Notes under the pieces: model-generated | Databases searched by the model: none | The model's input: only the letters and a program-made list of their open reading frames with translations | Told to the model about the DNA's origin: nothing | Program-made: the position numbers and the translations under genes | Assembly: GCF_000003815.2 (NCBI RefSeq) | Contig: NW_023365785.1 | Span: 227,925 to 250,255, forward strand | DNA: 22,331 bases | Reading direction: 5' to 3' | Source of the DNA: Branchiostoma floridae | Lineage: Eukaryota; Chordata; Leptocardii; Amphioxiformes; Branchiostomatidae | Part shown: positions 10,052 through 18,710 of the stretch, one piece after another | Layout: each line of letters opens with the position of its first letter | Position numbering within the stretch: position 1 is the stretch's first letter

Positions 10052-10386
10052 TGCGCCCTACCTACCATCTCCATGGAGCCAGCTCTATGCACTATCAATA
10101 CATAATATTGGTTCACGTCACCACAGGAAAAATCTTAGTCCGCTATGGATTCGTCCTGGTTGACACAAACAACCTTCAAGGATCCAGCTCTATGGACTTT
10201 GCATGTATACAATTGGTTCACGTCACCACAGGAACAATGTTAGTCCGCTATGGGGCCGCCCTTGTAAACGAAAAACAAGTTTCTTGGAGCCAGCTCTATG
10301 AACTTTGAATGTATACAACTAGTTCACGTCACCACAGGAAAAATCTTAGTCGGCTATAGGGCCGCCCTTGTAAACGAAAAACTAGT
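10052..10386 (+). repeat. Minisatellite D subtype 1, second copy (truncated at N)
   Basis: About three units, matching 4029-4363, ending mid-unit at the single N of position 10387. Confidence 0.9.
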
Positions 10387-10387
10387 N
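10387..10387. other. Single N at an abrupt sequence change
   Basis: Left of this base the sequence follows minisatellite D exactly as the first copy does; right of it nothing resembles D. A lone N at such a switch suggests a contig join or an ambiguous consensus base at a false junction. Confidence 0.7.
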
Positions 10388-11232
10388 TAGATAGTATAGT
10401 GAGGAGTTCATTGGCCTCCGCCTTCCTTCCCAAGCTAATAATGCTATCTTATGCCACGGCAAACTCCCTTTTTCGGCAAACCAAGCTCCTTGGGCAAAAC
10501 CCCTTTCCCGGCGCATGAAAACGTAGCTAGACGTTGAAAATCGCGAACCAACCCCCCCCCCCCCCCATCCCCAATAAAAACCAGCCCCGTTCGAAGACTG
10601 CAACAGAGGCCAAGGCGGACTTGCTTTGAGCGAATTTTGCTGAGTTTTTGCCGAATAGGACAGTCTCTTGACACCAGGGATTCGAAGCCGCGCTGCGGGG
10701 CCAAAATGCCCGGCCCAGTTAGTGGGGCTTGAACCCTACTTGTACATTTTGTACGGCTTTCTGGATGTGCATCTTGTAGAATCCATCTTCCATGTAAATA
10801 GAGAGACTTATTCTCTAACATTGACTGAAACTTTTCTCGTTCTATGAGCATAATAACAATCTTGCTACAAAACAACTGTTTATACCAACAGACTAGTCTA
10901 CGCATAACAATAAACCTTGGGTCTTTTGTCATGGCACATGTGAAAATTACCGCTAATTCCTTCCCATGGAGGGGCTAATTACGACCTGTCACGTTGAGTG
11001 ATGGGCAGATTTACTAAAAAATGGCTTACAGGGTAAAAATTGATGGGACAAACTTCAAACCTTTGTAGAAAACGGAAGCAATGGCTTTAAATGATTGAAA
11101 AGGAAATTAGATCGGTGGAAATGTCCTGTTCTACCCCCCGATGTAGTTGAATATATTGTATATGGCCTTTGTTTTGGGTTATAAGGGGGTTATAGAAAAA
11201 GGTACCCTAAAATTTTATGCATAAATGTGAAA
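10388..11232. other. Non-repetitive island, left part
   Basis: Sequence unlike any of the repeat families here, with locally higher GC (10420-10740) and a 15-base C homopolymer at 10552-10566. Two words resembling Pol III B-boxes occur on the minus strand (GGGTTCAAGCCCC near 10735 and GGCTTCGAATCCC near 10685), but no matching A-box or cloverleaf could be found. I do not recognise a family. Confidence 0.5.
10444..10932 (-). CDS. Unrecognised ORF, 162 codons, doubtful gene
   Basis: The longest gap-free ORF with a genuine ATG start in the window. The ATG (10930-10932) is followed by MTKDPRFIVMRRLVCWYKQ, and the C-terminal third is rich in basic residues and glycine. A glycine run (GGGGG) comes straight from the 15-base C tract on the plus strand, so any length error in that homopolymer would shift the frame. 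I recognise no domain, signal peptide or membrane segment, and no neighbour suggests a function. It could be a chance ORF, a decayed transposon fragment or one exon of a larger gene. Confidence that this is a real protein-coding gene is low. Confidence 0.12.
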   Translation of the reverse strand: MTKDPRFIVMRRLVCWYKQLFCSKIVIMLIEREKFQSMLENKSLYLHGRWILQDAHPESRTKCTSRVQAPLTGPGILAPQRGFESLVSRDCPIRQKLSKIRSKQVRLGLCCSLRTGLVFIGDGGGGGLVRDFQRLATFSCAGKGVLPKELGLPKKGVCRGIR

Positions 11233-11332
11233 NNNNNNNNNNNNNNNNNNNNNNNNNNNNNNNNNNNNNNNNNNNNNNNNNNNNNNNNNNNNNNNNNNNN
11301 NNNNNNNNNNNNNNNNNNNNNNNNNNNNNNNN
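11233..11332. other. Assembly gap (100 N)
   Basis: Exactly 100 N inside the non-repetitive island; true size cannot be inferred because there is no second copy. Confidence 0.9.
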
Positions 11333-11621
11333 GGAACATATGTCAGTATGTACTAAAAAAAATTTCATGTAATTTGCGCGTTGGGAATGGTTTTCTAGAC
11401 TACATTTTGTTGGAAAAATTATACATCATAATAAATTGTAATATCTCAAAATTCAGAGTATGTAACTTCATAAATGACTCATGTTTGCATTTCTATAGTT
11501 GTGTTTTCCGTATACACCAGATTTTAGGCATTTTCAAGCTTCTATGACGGAGTTATGACAATTTTCCTACAGGACTTTGAAAGTAGTGCTCATATGCCCT
11601 GGGCCATCTTAAGCCAACAGA
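11333..11621. other. Non-repetitive island, right part
   Basis: AT-rich sequence with no ORF of note and no repeat relation to its surroundings. It passes into minisatellite D within the D word GTATACAATTGG at about 11622. Confidence 0.5.
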
Positions 11622-12875
11622 GTGTATACAATTGGTTCTCGTCACCACAGGAAAAAATATTTATATAGTCCGCTATTGGGCAGCCCTTGTAAACGAAAAA
11701 CAAGTTTCATGGAGCCAGCTCTATGAACTTTGAATGCATACAATTGGATCTCGTCACCACAGGAAAAAATATTTATATAGTCCGCTATGGGGCCGCCCTT
11801 GTAGACGAAAAATAAGTTTCATGGAGCCAGCTCTATGAACTTTGAATGTATACAATTGGTTCTCGTCACCACAGGAAAAAGTATGTATATAGTCCGCTAT
11901 GGGGCCGCCCTTGTAAACGAAAAACAAGTTTCATGGAGCCAGCTCTATGAACTTTGAATGTATACAATTGGTTCTCGTCACCACAGGAAAAAATATTTAT
12001 ATAGACCGCTATGGGGCCGCCCTTGTAAACGAAAAACAAGTTTCATGGAGCCAGCTCTATGAACTTTGAATGTATACAATTGGTTCTCGTCACCACAGGA
12101 AAAAATATTTATATAGTCCGCTATGGGGCCGCCCTTTAAACGAAGAACAAGTTTCATGGAGCCAGCTCTATGAACTTTGAATGTAAACAATTGGTTCTCG
12201 TCAACACAGGAAAAAAATATTTATATAGTCCGCTATGGGGCCGCCCTTGTAAACTAAAAACAAGTTTCATGGAGCCAGCTCTATGAACTTTGAATGTATA
12301 CAATTGGATCTCGTCACCACAGGAAAAAATATTTATATAGTCCGCTATTGGGCCGCCCTTGTAAACAAAAAACACGTTTCATGGAGCCAGCTCTATGAAC
12401 TTTGAATGTATACAATTGGTTCTCGTCACCACAGGAAAAAATATTTATATAGTCCGCTATTGGGCCGCCCTTGTAAACAAAAAACAAGTTTCATGGAGCC
12501 AGCTCTATGAACTTTGAATGTATACAATTGGTTCTCGTCACCACAGGTAAAAATCTAAGTCCGCTATTGGGCCGCCCTTGTAAACGAAGAACAAGTTTCA
12601 TGGAGCCAGCTCTATGAACTTTGAATGTATACAATTGGTTCTCGTCACCACAGGAAAAAAATATTTATATAGTCCGCTATGGGGCCGCCCTTGTAAACGA
12701 AAAACAAGTTTCATGGAGCCAGCTCTATGAACTTTGAATGTATACAATTGGTTCTCGTCACCACAGGCAAAAATATTTATATAGTCCGCTACGGGGCCGC
12801 CGTTGTAAACGAAAAACAAGTTTCATGGAGCCAGCTCTATGAACTTTGTATGTATACAATTGTTCTCGTCACCAC
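11622..12875 (+). repeat. Minisatellite D subtype 2, about 112 bp period, about 11 units
   Basis: GAGCCAGCTCTATG starts at 11712, 11824, 11936, 12048, 12159, 12272, 12384, 12496, 12603, 12716 and 12828. The period is 111-113 bp except one 107-bp unit (12496-12603). Compared with subtype 1, units have GGTTCTCGTC for GGTTCACGTC and an AT-rich insertion AATATTTATATAGTCCG for AATCTTAGTCCG. The 107-bp unit carries the short subtype-1-like form (AAATCTAAGTCCG). ORFs of about 70 codons on either strand are repeat by-products. Confidence 0.93.
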
Positions 12876-12975
12876 NNNNNNNNNNNNNNNNNNNNNNNNN
12901 NNNNNNNNNNNNNNNNNNNNNNNNNNNNNNNNNNNNNNNNNNNNNNNNNNNNNNNNNNNNNNNNNNNNNNNNNNN
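12876..12975. other. Assembly gap (100 N) between minisatellite D and satellite A
   Basis: Exactly 100 N, arbitrary size. Sequence resumes inside a satellite A unit of the same variant as 13689 (ACTATGTACAA...CAAACC). Confidence 0.9.
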
Positions 12976-14728
12976 ACTATGTACAACAAACCTTTTCAAT
13001 GATACCAAGTTTGACCGACTAGAATACACTCTTAGCAATATTGCATCTAAGCACTACCCTAACCCTAACCTTAACCCTAACCCTAACCCTAGCTGTAAGT
13101 GCTTAAGTCATATCTCGGGAAGTAAGCACCCGATTTTAAAACGGTTTGCAGTTTACAACTCTGTACCAAGATACCTTTTCAATGATACCAAGTTTGACCG
13201 ACTAGAATACACTCTTAGCAATATTGCATTAAGGTACTACCCTAACCTTAACCCTAACTCTAGCGGTTAGTGCTTAAGTCATATCTCAGTAAGTAAGCGC
13301 ATGGTTTTAAAACGATTTGCAGTTAACAACTCTGTACCGAGATACCTTTTCAATGATACCAAGTTTGACCGACTAGAATACACTCTTAGCAATATTGCAT
13401 CTAAGCACTACCCTAACCCTTACCTTAACCCTAACCCTAACCCTAAGCCTAGCGGTAAGTGCTTAAGTCATATCTCGGGAAGTAAGCACCCGATTTTGAA
13501 ACGTTTTGCAGTTGACAACTCTGTACCAAGATACCTTTTCAATGATATCAAGTTTGACCGACTAGAATACACTCTTAGCAATATTGCATTTAAGCACTAC
13601 CTTAACCCAAACCCTAACCCTAGCGGATAGTGCTTAAGTCATATCTCGGGAAGTAAGCACCCGATTTTGAAACGGTTTGCAGTTTACAACTATGTACAAA
13701 CAAACCTTTTCAATGATACCAAGTTTGACCGACTAGAATACACTCTTAGCAATATTGCATCTAAACACTACCCTAACCCTTACCTTAACCCTACCCCTAA
13801 CCCTAGCGGTAAGTGCTTAAGTCATATCTCGGGAAGTAAGCACCCGATTTTGAAACGGTTTGCAGTTTACAACTCTGTACCAAGATACCTGTTCAACGAT
13901 ACCAAGTTTGACCGACTAGAATGCACTCTTAGCAATATTGCATTTAAGCACTACCCTAACCCTAACCTTAACCCTAACCCTAACCCTAGCTATAAGTGCT
14001 TAAATCATATCTCGGGAAGTAAGCACCCGATTTCAACACGGTTTGCAGTTTACAACTCTGTACCAAGATACCTTTTCAATGATACCAAGTTTGACCGACT
14101 AGAATACACTCTTAGCAATATTGCATCTAAGCACTACCCTAACCCTAACCTTAACCCTAACCCTAACCCTAAGCCTAGCGGTAAGTGCTTAAGTCATATC
14201 TCGGGAAGTAAGCACCCGATTTTGAAACGTTTTGCAGTTTACAACTCTGTACCAAGATACCTTTTCAATGATATCAAGTTTGACCGACTAGAATGCACTC
14301 TTAGCAATATTGCATTTCAGCACTACCTTAACCCAAACCCTAACCCTAGCGGATAGTGCTTAAGTCATATCTCGGGAAGTAAGCACCCGATTTTGAAACG
14401 TTTTGCAGTTTACAACTCTGTACCAAGATACCTTTTCAATGATATAAAGTTAGACCGACTAGAATACACTCTTAGCAATATTGCATCTAATCACTACCCT
14501 AACCCTTACCTTAACCCTAACCCTAACCCTAGCGGTAAGTGCTTAAGTCATATCTCGGGAAGTAAGCACCCGATTTTGAAACGGTTTGCAGTTTACAACT
14601 CTGTACCAAGATACATTTCGAATGATACCAAGTTTGACCGACTAGAATGCACTCTTAGCAATATTGCATCTAAGCACTACCCTTACCCTAACCTTAACCC
14701 TAAACTTACATTAGCGGTTAGTGCTTAA
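12976..14728 (+). repeat. Satellite A array, block 3, with tetrameric higher-order repeat
   Basis: AAGTAAGC words at 13120, 13291, 13480, 13651, 13834, 14017, 14206, 14377 and 14560 give unit lengths of 171, 189, 171, 183, 183, 189, 171 and 183 bp. The order 189-171-183-183 repeats, and the 171-bp units at 13480 and 14206 (726 bp apart) share private variants (GATATCAAG, CTTAACCCAAACCC, GCGGATAG). The last unit carries the diagnostic AAACTTACATTAGCGG ending and is split by the transposon at TTAA (14725-14728). Confidence 0.93.
14725..14728. repeat. Target-site duplication TTAA (left)
   Basis: The satellite word GTGCTTAA is interrupted after TTAA. The matching TTAA on the far side is at 18707-18710. 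Uninterrupted sister units (for example 19807-19840) read GTGCTTAAGTCATATCTCGG. Confidence 0.88.
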
Positions 14729-16031
14729 GAGCGAATGTCTGTAAGGGTCAAACAATGGTGGCAGGGGTCAAAAAATAGATTTGGCTCATATTTTGCACAG
14801 TGATAGTACTTGGTACACAACCCCTCAAAATAGCTTTCTTTCTGCTCAGAACCTCTCGTTGCTATGGTAACAGGCCAAAGAAGTTTATGGGCCATTTTTC
14901 CAGATTTTGGCATGTAAAAAACATGAAAATTGCCCAACTTTAGGGCACTAATACTGATCAATGCTTTAACTTACAAACAAAAGCAGAATGTGCTGATTAG
15001 AGCAATGCCTGAACTTGCATTAAATAGCAGTAAAGTTAATCTTCTGTAAAATCTATGGTCACGGGCACCCCGAATACAATACACTGTTTTCACGTTCTAA
15101 AAAAACTGAAATTTTGCCCAACTTTGAAGCACTGAAAGTCCGTAAGTGTAAAGATTTTTCGCTTGCAATTCACATCAAATAATAACCCACTAAAGAGCTA
15201 TTAGATGAATGCTTGCAAAGTTTGGGTTCTTGTTTTGTTACTACGCAATTATCCTTTAAAGTGGGTCAATTTTCATGATTTTGAGAAAATGTCATTTTGT
15301 GCTATCTTTGAACTACTGTAAGTTCTAAACCAAACTTGTTCTGTTATTGGAATTTATTTGAAAGACAAACCAATATATTGTCTATCACATGCATGCTTGT
15401 AAAGTTTGCGTTCATGTTTTGTTGCTACGCAACTGTCCTTTAAAGTGGGTCAATTTTCATGATTTTGAGAAAATGTCACTTTGTGCTATCTTTGAACTAT
15501 TGTAAGTTCTAAACCAAACTTGGTCTGTTATTGGAATTATTTGAAAGATAAACCAATATATTGTCTATCAAATGCATGCTTGTAAAGTTTGCGTTCATGT
15601 TTTGTTGCTACGCAACTGTCCTTTAAAGTGGGTCAATTTTCATGATTTTGATAATATGTCATTTTTGTGCCATTTTTGCACAATTATCATAACTTCCAAA
15701 CCAAACTTGTTCTGTTATTGAAACTTACATCAAATATATAAACCAATACATTGTCTATGAAACTCATGCTTATAAAAGTTGTGTTCTTATTTCGTTGCTC
15801 CGTCATTGTCCTTTAAAGTAGGTCAATTTTTATAATTTTGACAAAATGTCATTTGTGCCATATTTGAACTATTGTAAGTTCTAAACCAAACTTGGTCTGT
15901 TATTGGAATTTATGTGAAAGATAAAGCAATATATTGTCTATCAAATGCATGCTTGTAAATTTGTGTTCTTGTTTTGTTGCTACGCAACTGTCCTTTAAAG
16001 TGGGTCAATTTTCATGATTTTGAGAAATTGT
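14729..16031 (+). repeat. Left inverted arm of the transposon with subterminal tandem repeats
   Basis: The outer 500 bp are single copy and are followed by five tandem units. The word CCTTTAAAGT(G/A)GGTCAATTTT starts at 15253, 15437, 15620, 15810 and 15992, a period of 182-190 bp. Extra GGGTCAAA words sit near the tip (14745-14752 and 14765-14772). Compared with the right arm it has one additional unit between the first and third. The repeated GGGTCAA/TTTAAA words are candidate transposase-binding sites by analogy with other transposons that have subterminal repeats; this is inference. Confidence 0.85.
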
Positions 16032-16545
16032 CAGAAGTTCAGAGTAGATGCATCTGACGTTAACAACGAGCATGACTGTGTAGAATCCCTACAAATGTTT
16101 GTTTTTCTTAAGTGTGGTTACACATTGTTAGTGTTAACATGCATTGGCATAATACTGGTCATAAGCCTTATACCGGTCGATTAAAAATAGTGGAACTTAA
16201 AGAGATCTACACATGCAACAATAGTTATTTCTGAGGTATGCACACTTCAGACATCTAGGTGTCCAATACATAATTTACAAAGCATCGATAACAATGCATT
16301 CGAAGACAACAAGGCCAAAAGTTTTCTGGTCATTTTCGGGGCAGGCGAGCTCGTCGTGGGACAAACACACTGTCACGTTCATCGCCAGATTTGTAGATAA
16401 TAATCACATGTGCTCACGGCACAAGACGAGCATGATTCAACAGCAATCTTGAATTTCTTTTGGTGACCTACAACTCGTGTAAAAGTGTGAGGAACCGTTG
16501 CATTATCGCCCAGATCTACGGCTGAATGGGTCAAATTGAACGTAC

Positions 16546-16568
16546 GCCGCCATTTTCCCGCCATTTTT
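16546..16568 (-). promoter_or_regulatory. YY1-like and E2F-like motif cluster
   Basis: GCCGCCATTTT (16546-16556) is an exact inverse match to the YY1 core AAnATGGCGGC, followed by a second partial match CCGCCATTTTT (16558-16568). Overlapping them, TTTCCCGC (16554-16561) fits the E2F consensus TTTSSCGC. In animal promoters YY1 words near a start often overlap an ATG, as here. Motif match only. Confidence 0.3.
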
Positions 16569-16735
16569 AATGCTACGGCCAGCAGTAAAGTTTTACGTCA
16601 TAGCGGTTGTGACGGACCAAAATTAAATGAAAATTCTTGTCAGTATACGCCCATTTTCTCATGACTTTTTGTATGCTCATGCAGATTTTTGTTTTGTGCA
16701 ACTACTGACAGGAAAGAAAGGAACAACAGAGGATG

Positions 16736-16743
16736 TATAAAGG
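16736..16743 (+). promoter_or_regulatory. TATA-like element with possible downstream first exon
   Basis: TATAAAGG lies about 175 bp upstream of a good splice-donor match (GTAAGC at 16911). Between them an ATG at 16856 opens 18 codons running without a stop to the donor. No acceptor or second exon is visible. Motif-level evidence only. Confidence 0.25.
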
Positions 16744-17145
16744 TACATAGCGGCAGTTAATTGTGCCGTGTTTCGTTCGGCCGGTATAGTGCACCCCCTT
16801 CCAACCACGCGCACGTTCTCCGTGCAATTCCGCGGTGTGTTTCAATTACGATATTATGTTTTTAGCAGGACCGGAGAGACAAAATAATTTACACAGAAGA
16901 AGTGGCAAAGGTAAGCTGTAACAGCAACATGTAACTGGAGAAAATGATGCGTTGATCATTTGCCAAATTAGCATTGCTTGAGAAATTGCAGTAAACCGAC
17001 CGGTATTATGCCAATGGATGTTACATTAATTCTATAAAAATGAAGACTACCATGTCTGGTGTATCGCCATTGTCAAAAACAAGTTTTAGGATAAGTGCGA
17101 AAAACGACCTTCTTATAGGGACATGTACGTATTCTGCTAGAATAC

Positions 17146-18706
17146 AAGAACCCAACTGTGCATAATCATGCATTTGATAGACCATGTATTGGTTTATATT
17201 TCAAGCAACTTTCCGTTACAGAACAAGTTTGGTTTGGAATCTATCACTGTGCAAATATAGCACAAAATAACTATCAAAGTTACGAAAATTGAAGTACTTT
17301 AAAGGACAATTGTGTATCAACAAAACAAGAAGTCAAATATAAGCATATATTTGATAAACAATATATTAATTATTTCAATTACACATTAATTTTGGTTTAG
17401 AATTCATGATATCATCAAAGTCATGAAAATCAGCCCACTTTAAAAGGAAAATGTGTACCAACAAAACAAGTACCCAAACTTTATATGCGTGCCTTTGATT
17501 AACAATATATTGGTTTACATTCCAAGTAAATTCCAATAACATAACCAGTTTGGTTTGGAAGTTATGATTGCGCAAAAATGGCACAAAATGACATATTATC
17601 GGAATCATGAAAACTGACACACTTTAAAGGACAATTGCATAGCAACAAAACAAGAACGCAAACTTTGCAAGCATGCATTTGATAGACAATATATTGTTTT
17701 ATCTTTCAAATAAATTCCAATAACAGACCAAGTTTGGTTTAGAACTTACAATAGTTCAAATATGGCACAAAATGACATTTTGTCAAAATTATAAAAATTG
17801 ACCTACTTTAAAGGACAATGACGGAGCAACGAAATAAGAACACAACTTTTATAAGCATGAGTTTCATAGACAATGTATTGGTTTATATTTGATGAAGTTT
17901 CAATAACAGAACAAGTTTGGTTTGGAAGTTATGATTGTGCAAAAATGGCACAAAAATGACATATTATCAAAATCATGAAAATTGACCCACTTTAAAGGAC
18001 AGTTGCGTAGCAACAAAACATGAACGCAAACTTTACAAGCATGCATTTGATATACAATATATTGGTTTATCTTTCAAATAAATTCTAATAACAGAACAAG
18101 TTTGGTTTAGAACTTACAGTAGTTCAAAGAAAGCACAAAATGACATTTTCTCAAAATCATGAAAATTGACCCACTTTAAAGGATAATTGCGTAGCAACAA
18201 AACAAGAACCCAAACTTTGCAAGCATTCATCTAATAGCTCTTTAGTGGGTTATTATTTGATGTGAATTGCAAGCGAAAAATCTTTACACTTACGGACTTT
18301 CAGTGCTTCAAAGTTGGGCAAAATTTCAGTTTTTTTAGAACGTGAAAACAGTGTATTGCATTCGGGTTGCCCATGACCATAGATTTTACAGAAGATTAAC
18401 TTTACTGCTATTTAATGCAAGTTCAGGCATTGCTCTAATCAGCACATTCTGCTTTTGTTTGTAAGTTAAAGCATTGATCAGTATTAGTGCCCTAAAGTTG
18501 GCCAATTTTCATGTTTTTTACATGCCAAAATCTGGAAAAATGGCCCGTAAACTTCTTTGGCCTGTTGCCATAGCAACGAGAGGTTCTGAGCAGAAAGAAA
18601 GCTATTTTGAGGTGTTGTGTACCAAGTACTATCACTGTGCAAAATATGAGCCAAATCTATTTTTTGACCCCTGCCACGATTGTTTGACCCTTACAGACAT
18701 TCGCTC
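17146..18706 (-). repeat. Right inverted arm of the transposon with subterminal tandem repeats
   Basis: Inverted relative to the left arm. ACTTTAAAGG-type words at about 17297, 17437, 17621, 17805, 17989 and 18173 give a period near 184 bp, except 140 bp for the innermost, most decayed interval. The units at 18173, 17989 and 17805 pair with left-arm units at 15253, 15620 and 15810 by private variants, for example the degenerate CGGAGCAACGAAATAAGAAC unit. A 78-codon frame ending at the element tip exists in both arms but has a TTG start and differs by five substitutions, all amino-acid changing, so it looks non-coding. Confidence 0.85.
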
Positions 18707-18710
18707 TTAA
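18707..18710. repeat. Target-site duplication TTAA (right)
   Basis: TTAA followed by TTCATATCTCGGGAAGTAAG. Sister units have TTAA followed by GTCATATCTCGG, so only one substitution (G to T) separates the rebuilt site from the expected empty site. Confidence 0.88.

Larger units (their letters stand above)
7205..10386 (+). repeat. Second copy of the 1-4363 compound block (direct repeat)
   Basis: Same order and orientation as 1-4363: satellite A, telomeric palindrome, diverged monomers, spacer, minisatellite B, 68-bp palindrome, start of minisatellite D. Position 1 matches 7205, 1423 matches 7578, 2401 matches 8542, 3039 matches 9174 and 3961 matches 9984. The changing offset is explained by whole-unit indels: about six satellite A units (357-1407) are missing from the second copy, and one minisatellite B unit. 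From 3961-4363 against 9984-10386 I count about six differences in 403 bp. Confidence 0.9.
16032..17145. other. Central unique region of the transposon (no transposase)
   Basis: About 1.1 kb not shared between the arms and more GC-rich than them. It contains GCCGCCATTTT and an overlapping E2F-like word (16546-16568), a CRE-like TTACGTCA (16593-16600), a TATA-like word (16736-16743) and a splice-donor-like AAAG|GTAAGC (16911). A 61-codon minus-strand ORF (16379-16564) starts at the ATG inside the first cluster and reads MAGKWRRTFNLTHSAVDLGD; I recognise no domain. The region may be a residue of the autonomous parent or captured host DNA. Confidence 0.5.
14729..18706. mobile_element. Non-autonomous TTAA-type DNA transposon with kilobase-long inverted arms
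   Basis: The 3,978-bp element starts GAGCGAATGTCTG and ends CAGACATTCGCTC; the first 28 bp are a perfect inverted repeat. Its outer 230 bp are about 98% identical between arms by hand comparison (five differences). The left arm runs to about 16031 and the right arm begins at about 17146. TTAA duplications are known from the piggyBac and Kolobok superfamilies; the GAG... terminus is unlike the CCC start usual in piggyBac, so Kolobok is possible, but assignment needs a transposase and none is present. No ORF above about 80 codons exists, so the copy must move in trans. Structurally it is foldback-like. Confidence 0.85.

Noticed and set aside
10680-10740. tRNA gene or tRNA-derived SINE on the minus strand, from B-box-like words
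   Set aside because: No A-box at proper spacing, no 5-bp T-stem pairing and no acceptor stem could be drawn.
14725-14961. 78-codon ORF shared by both transposon arms (also 18474-18710) as a conserved small protein
   Set aside because: Start is TTG, the stop is made by the TTAA target duplication, and all five differences between copies change amino acids. Duplication by inverted arms explains the conservation.
16379-16564. 61-codon minus-strand ORF starting MAGKWRRTF as a transposase or host-gene exon
   Set aside because: Too short, no recognised domain, and no convincing splice donor or second exon.
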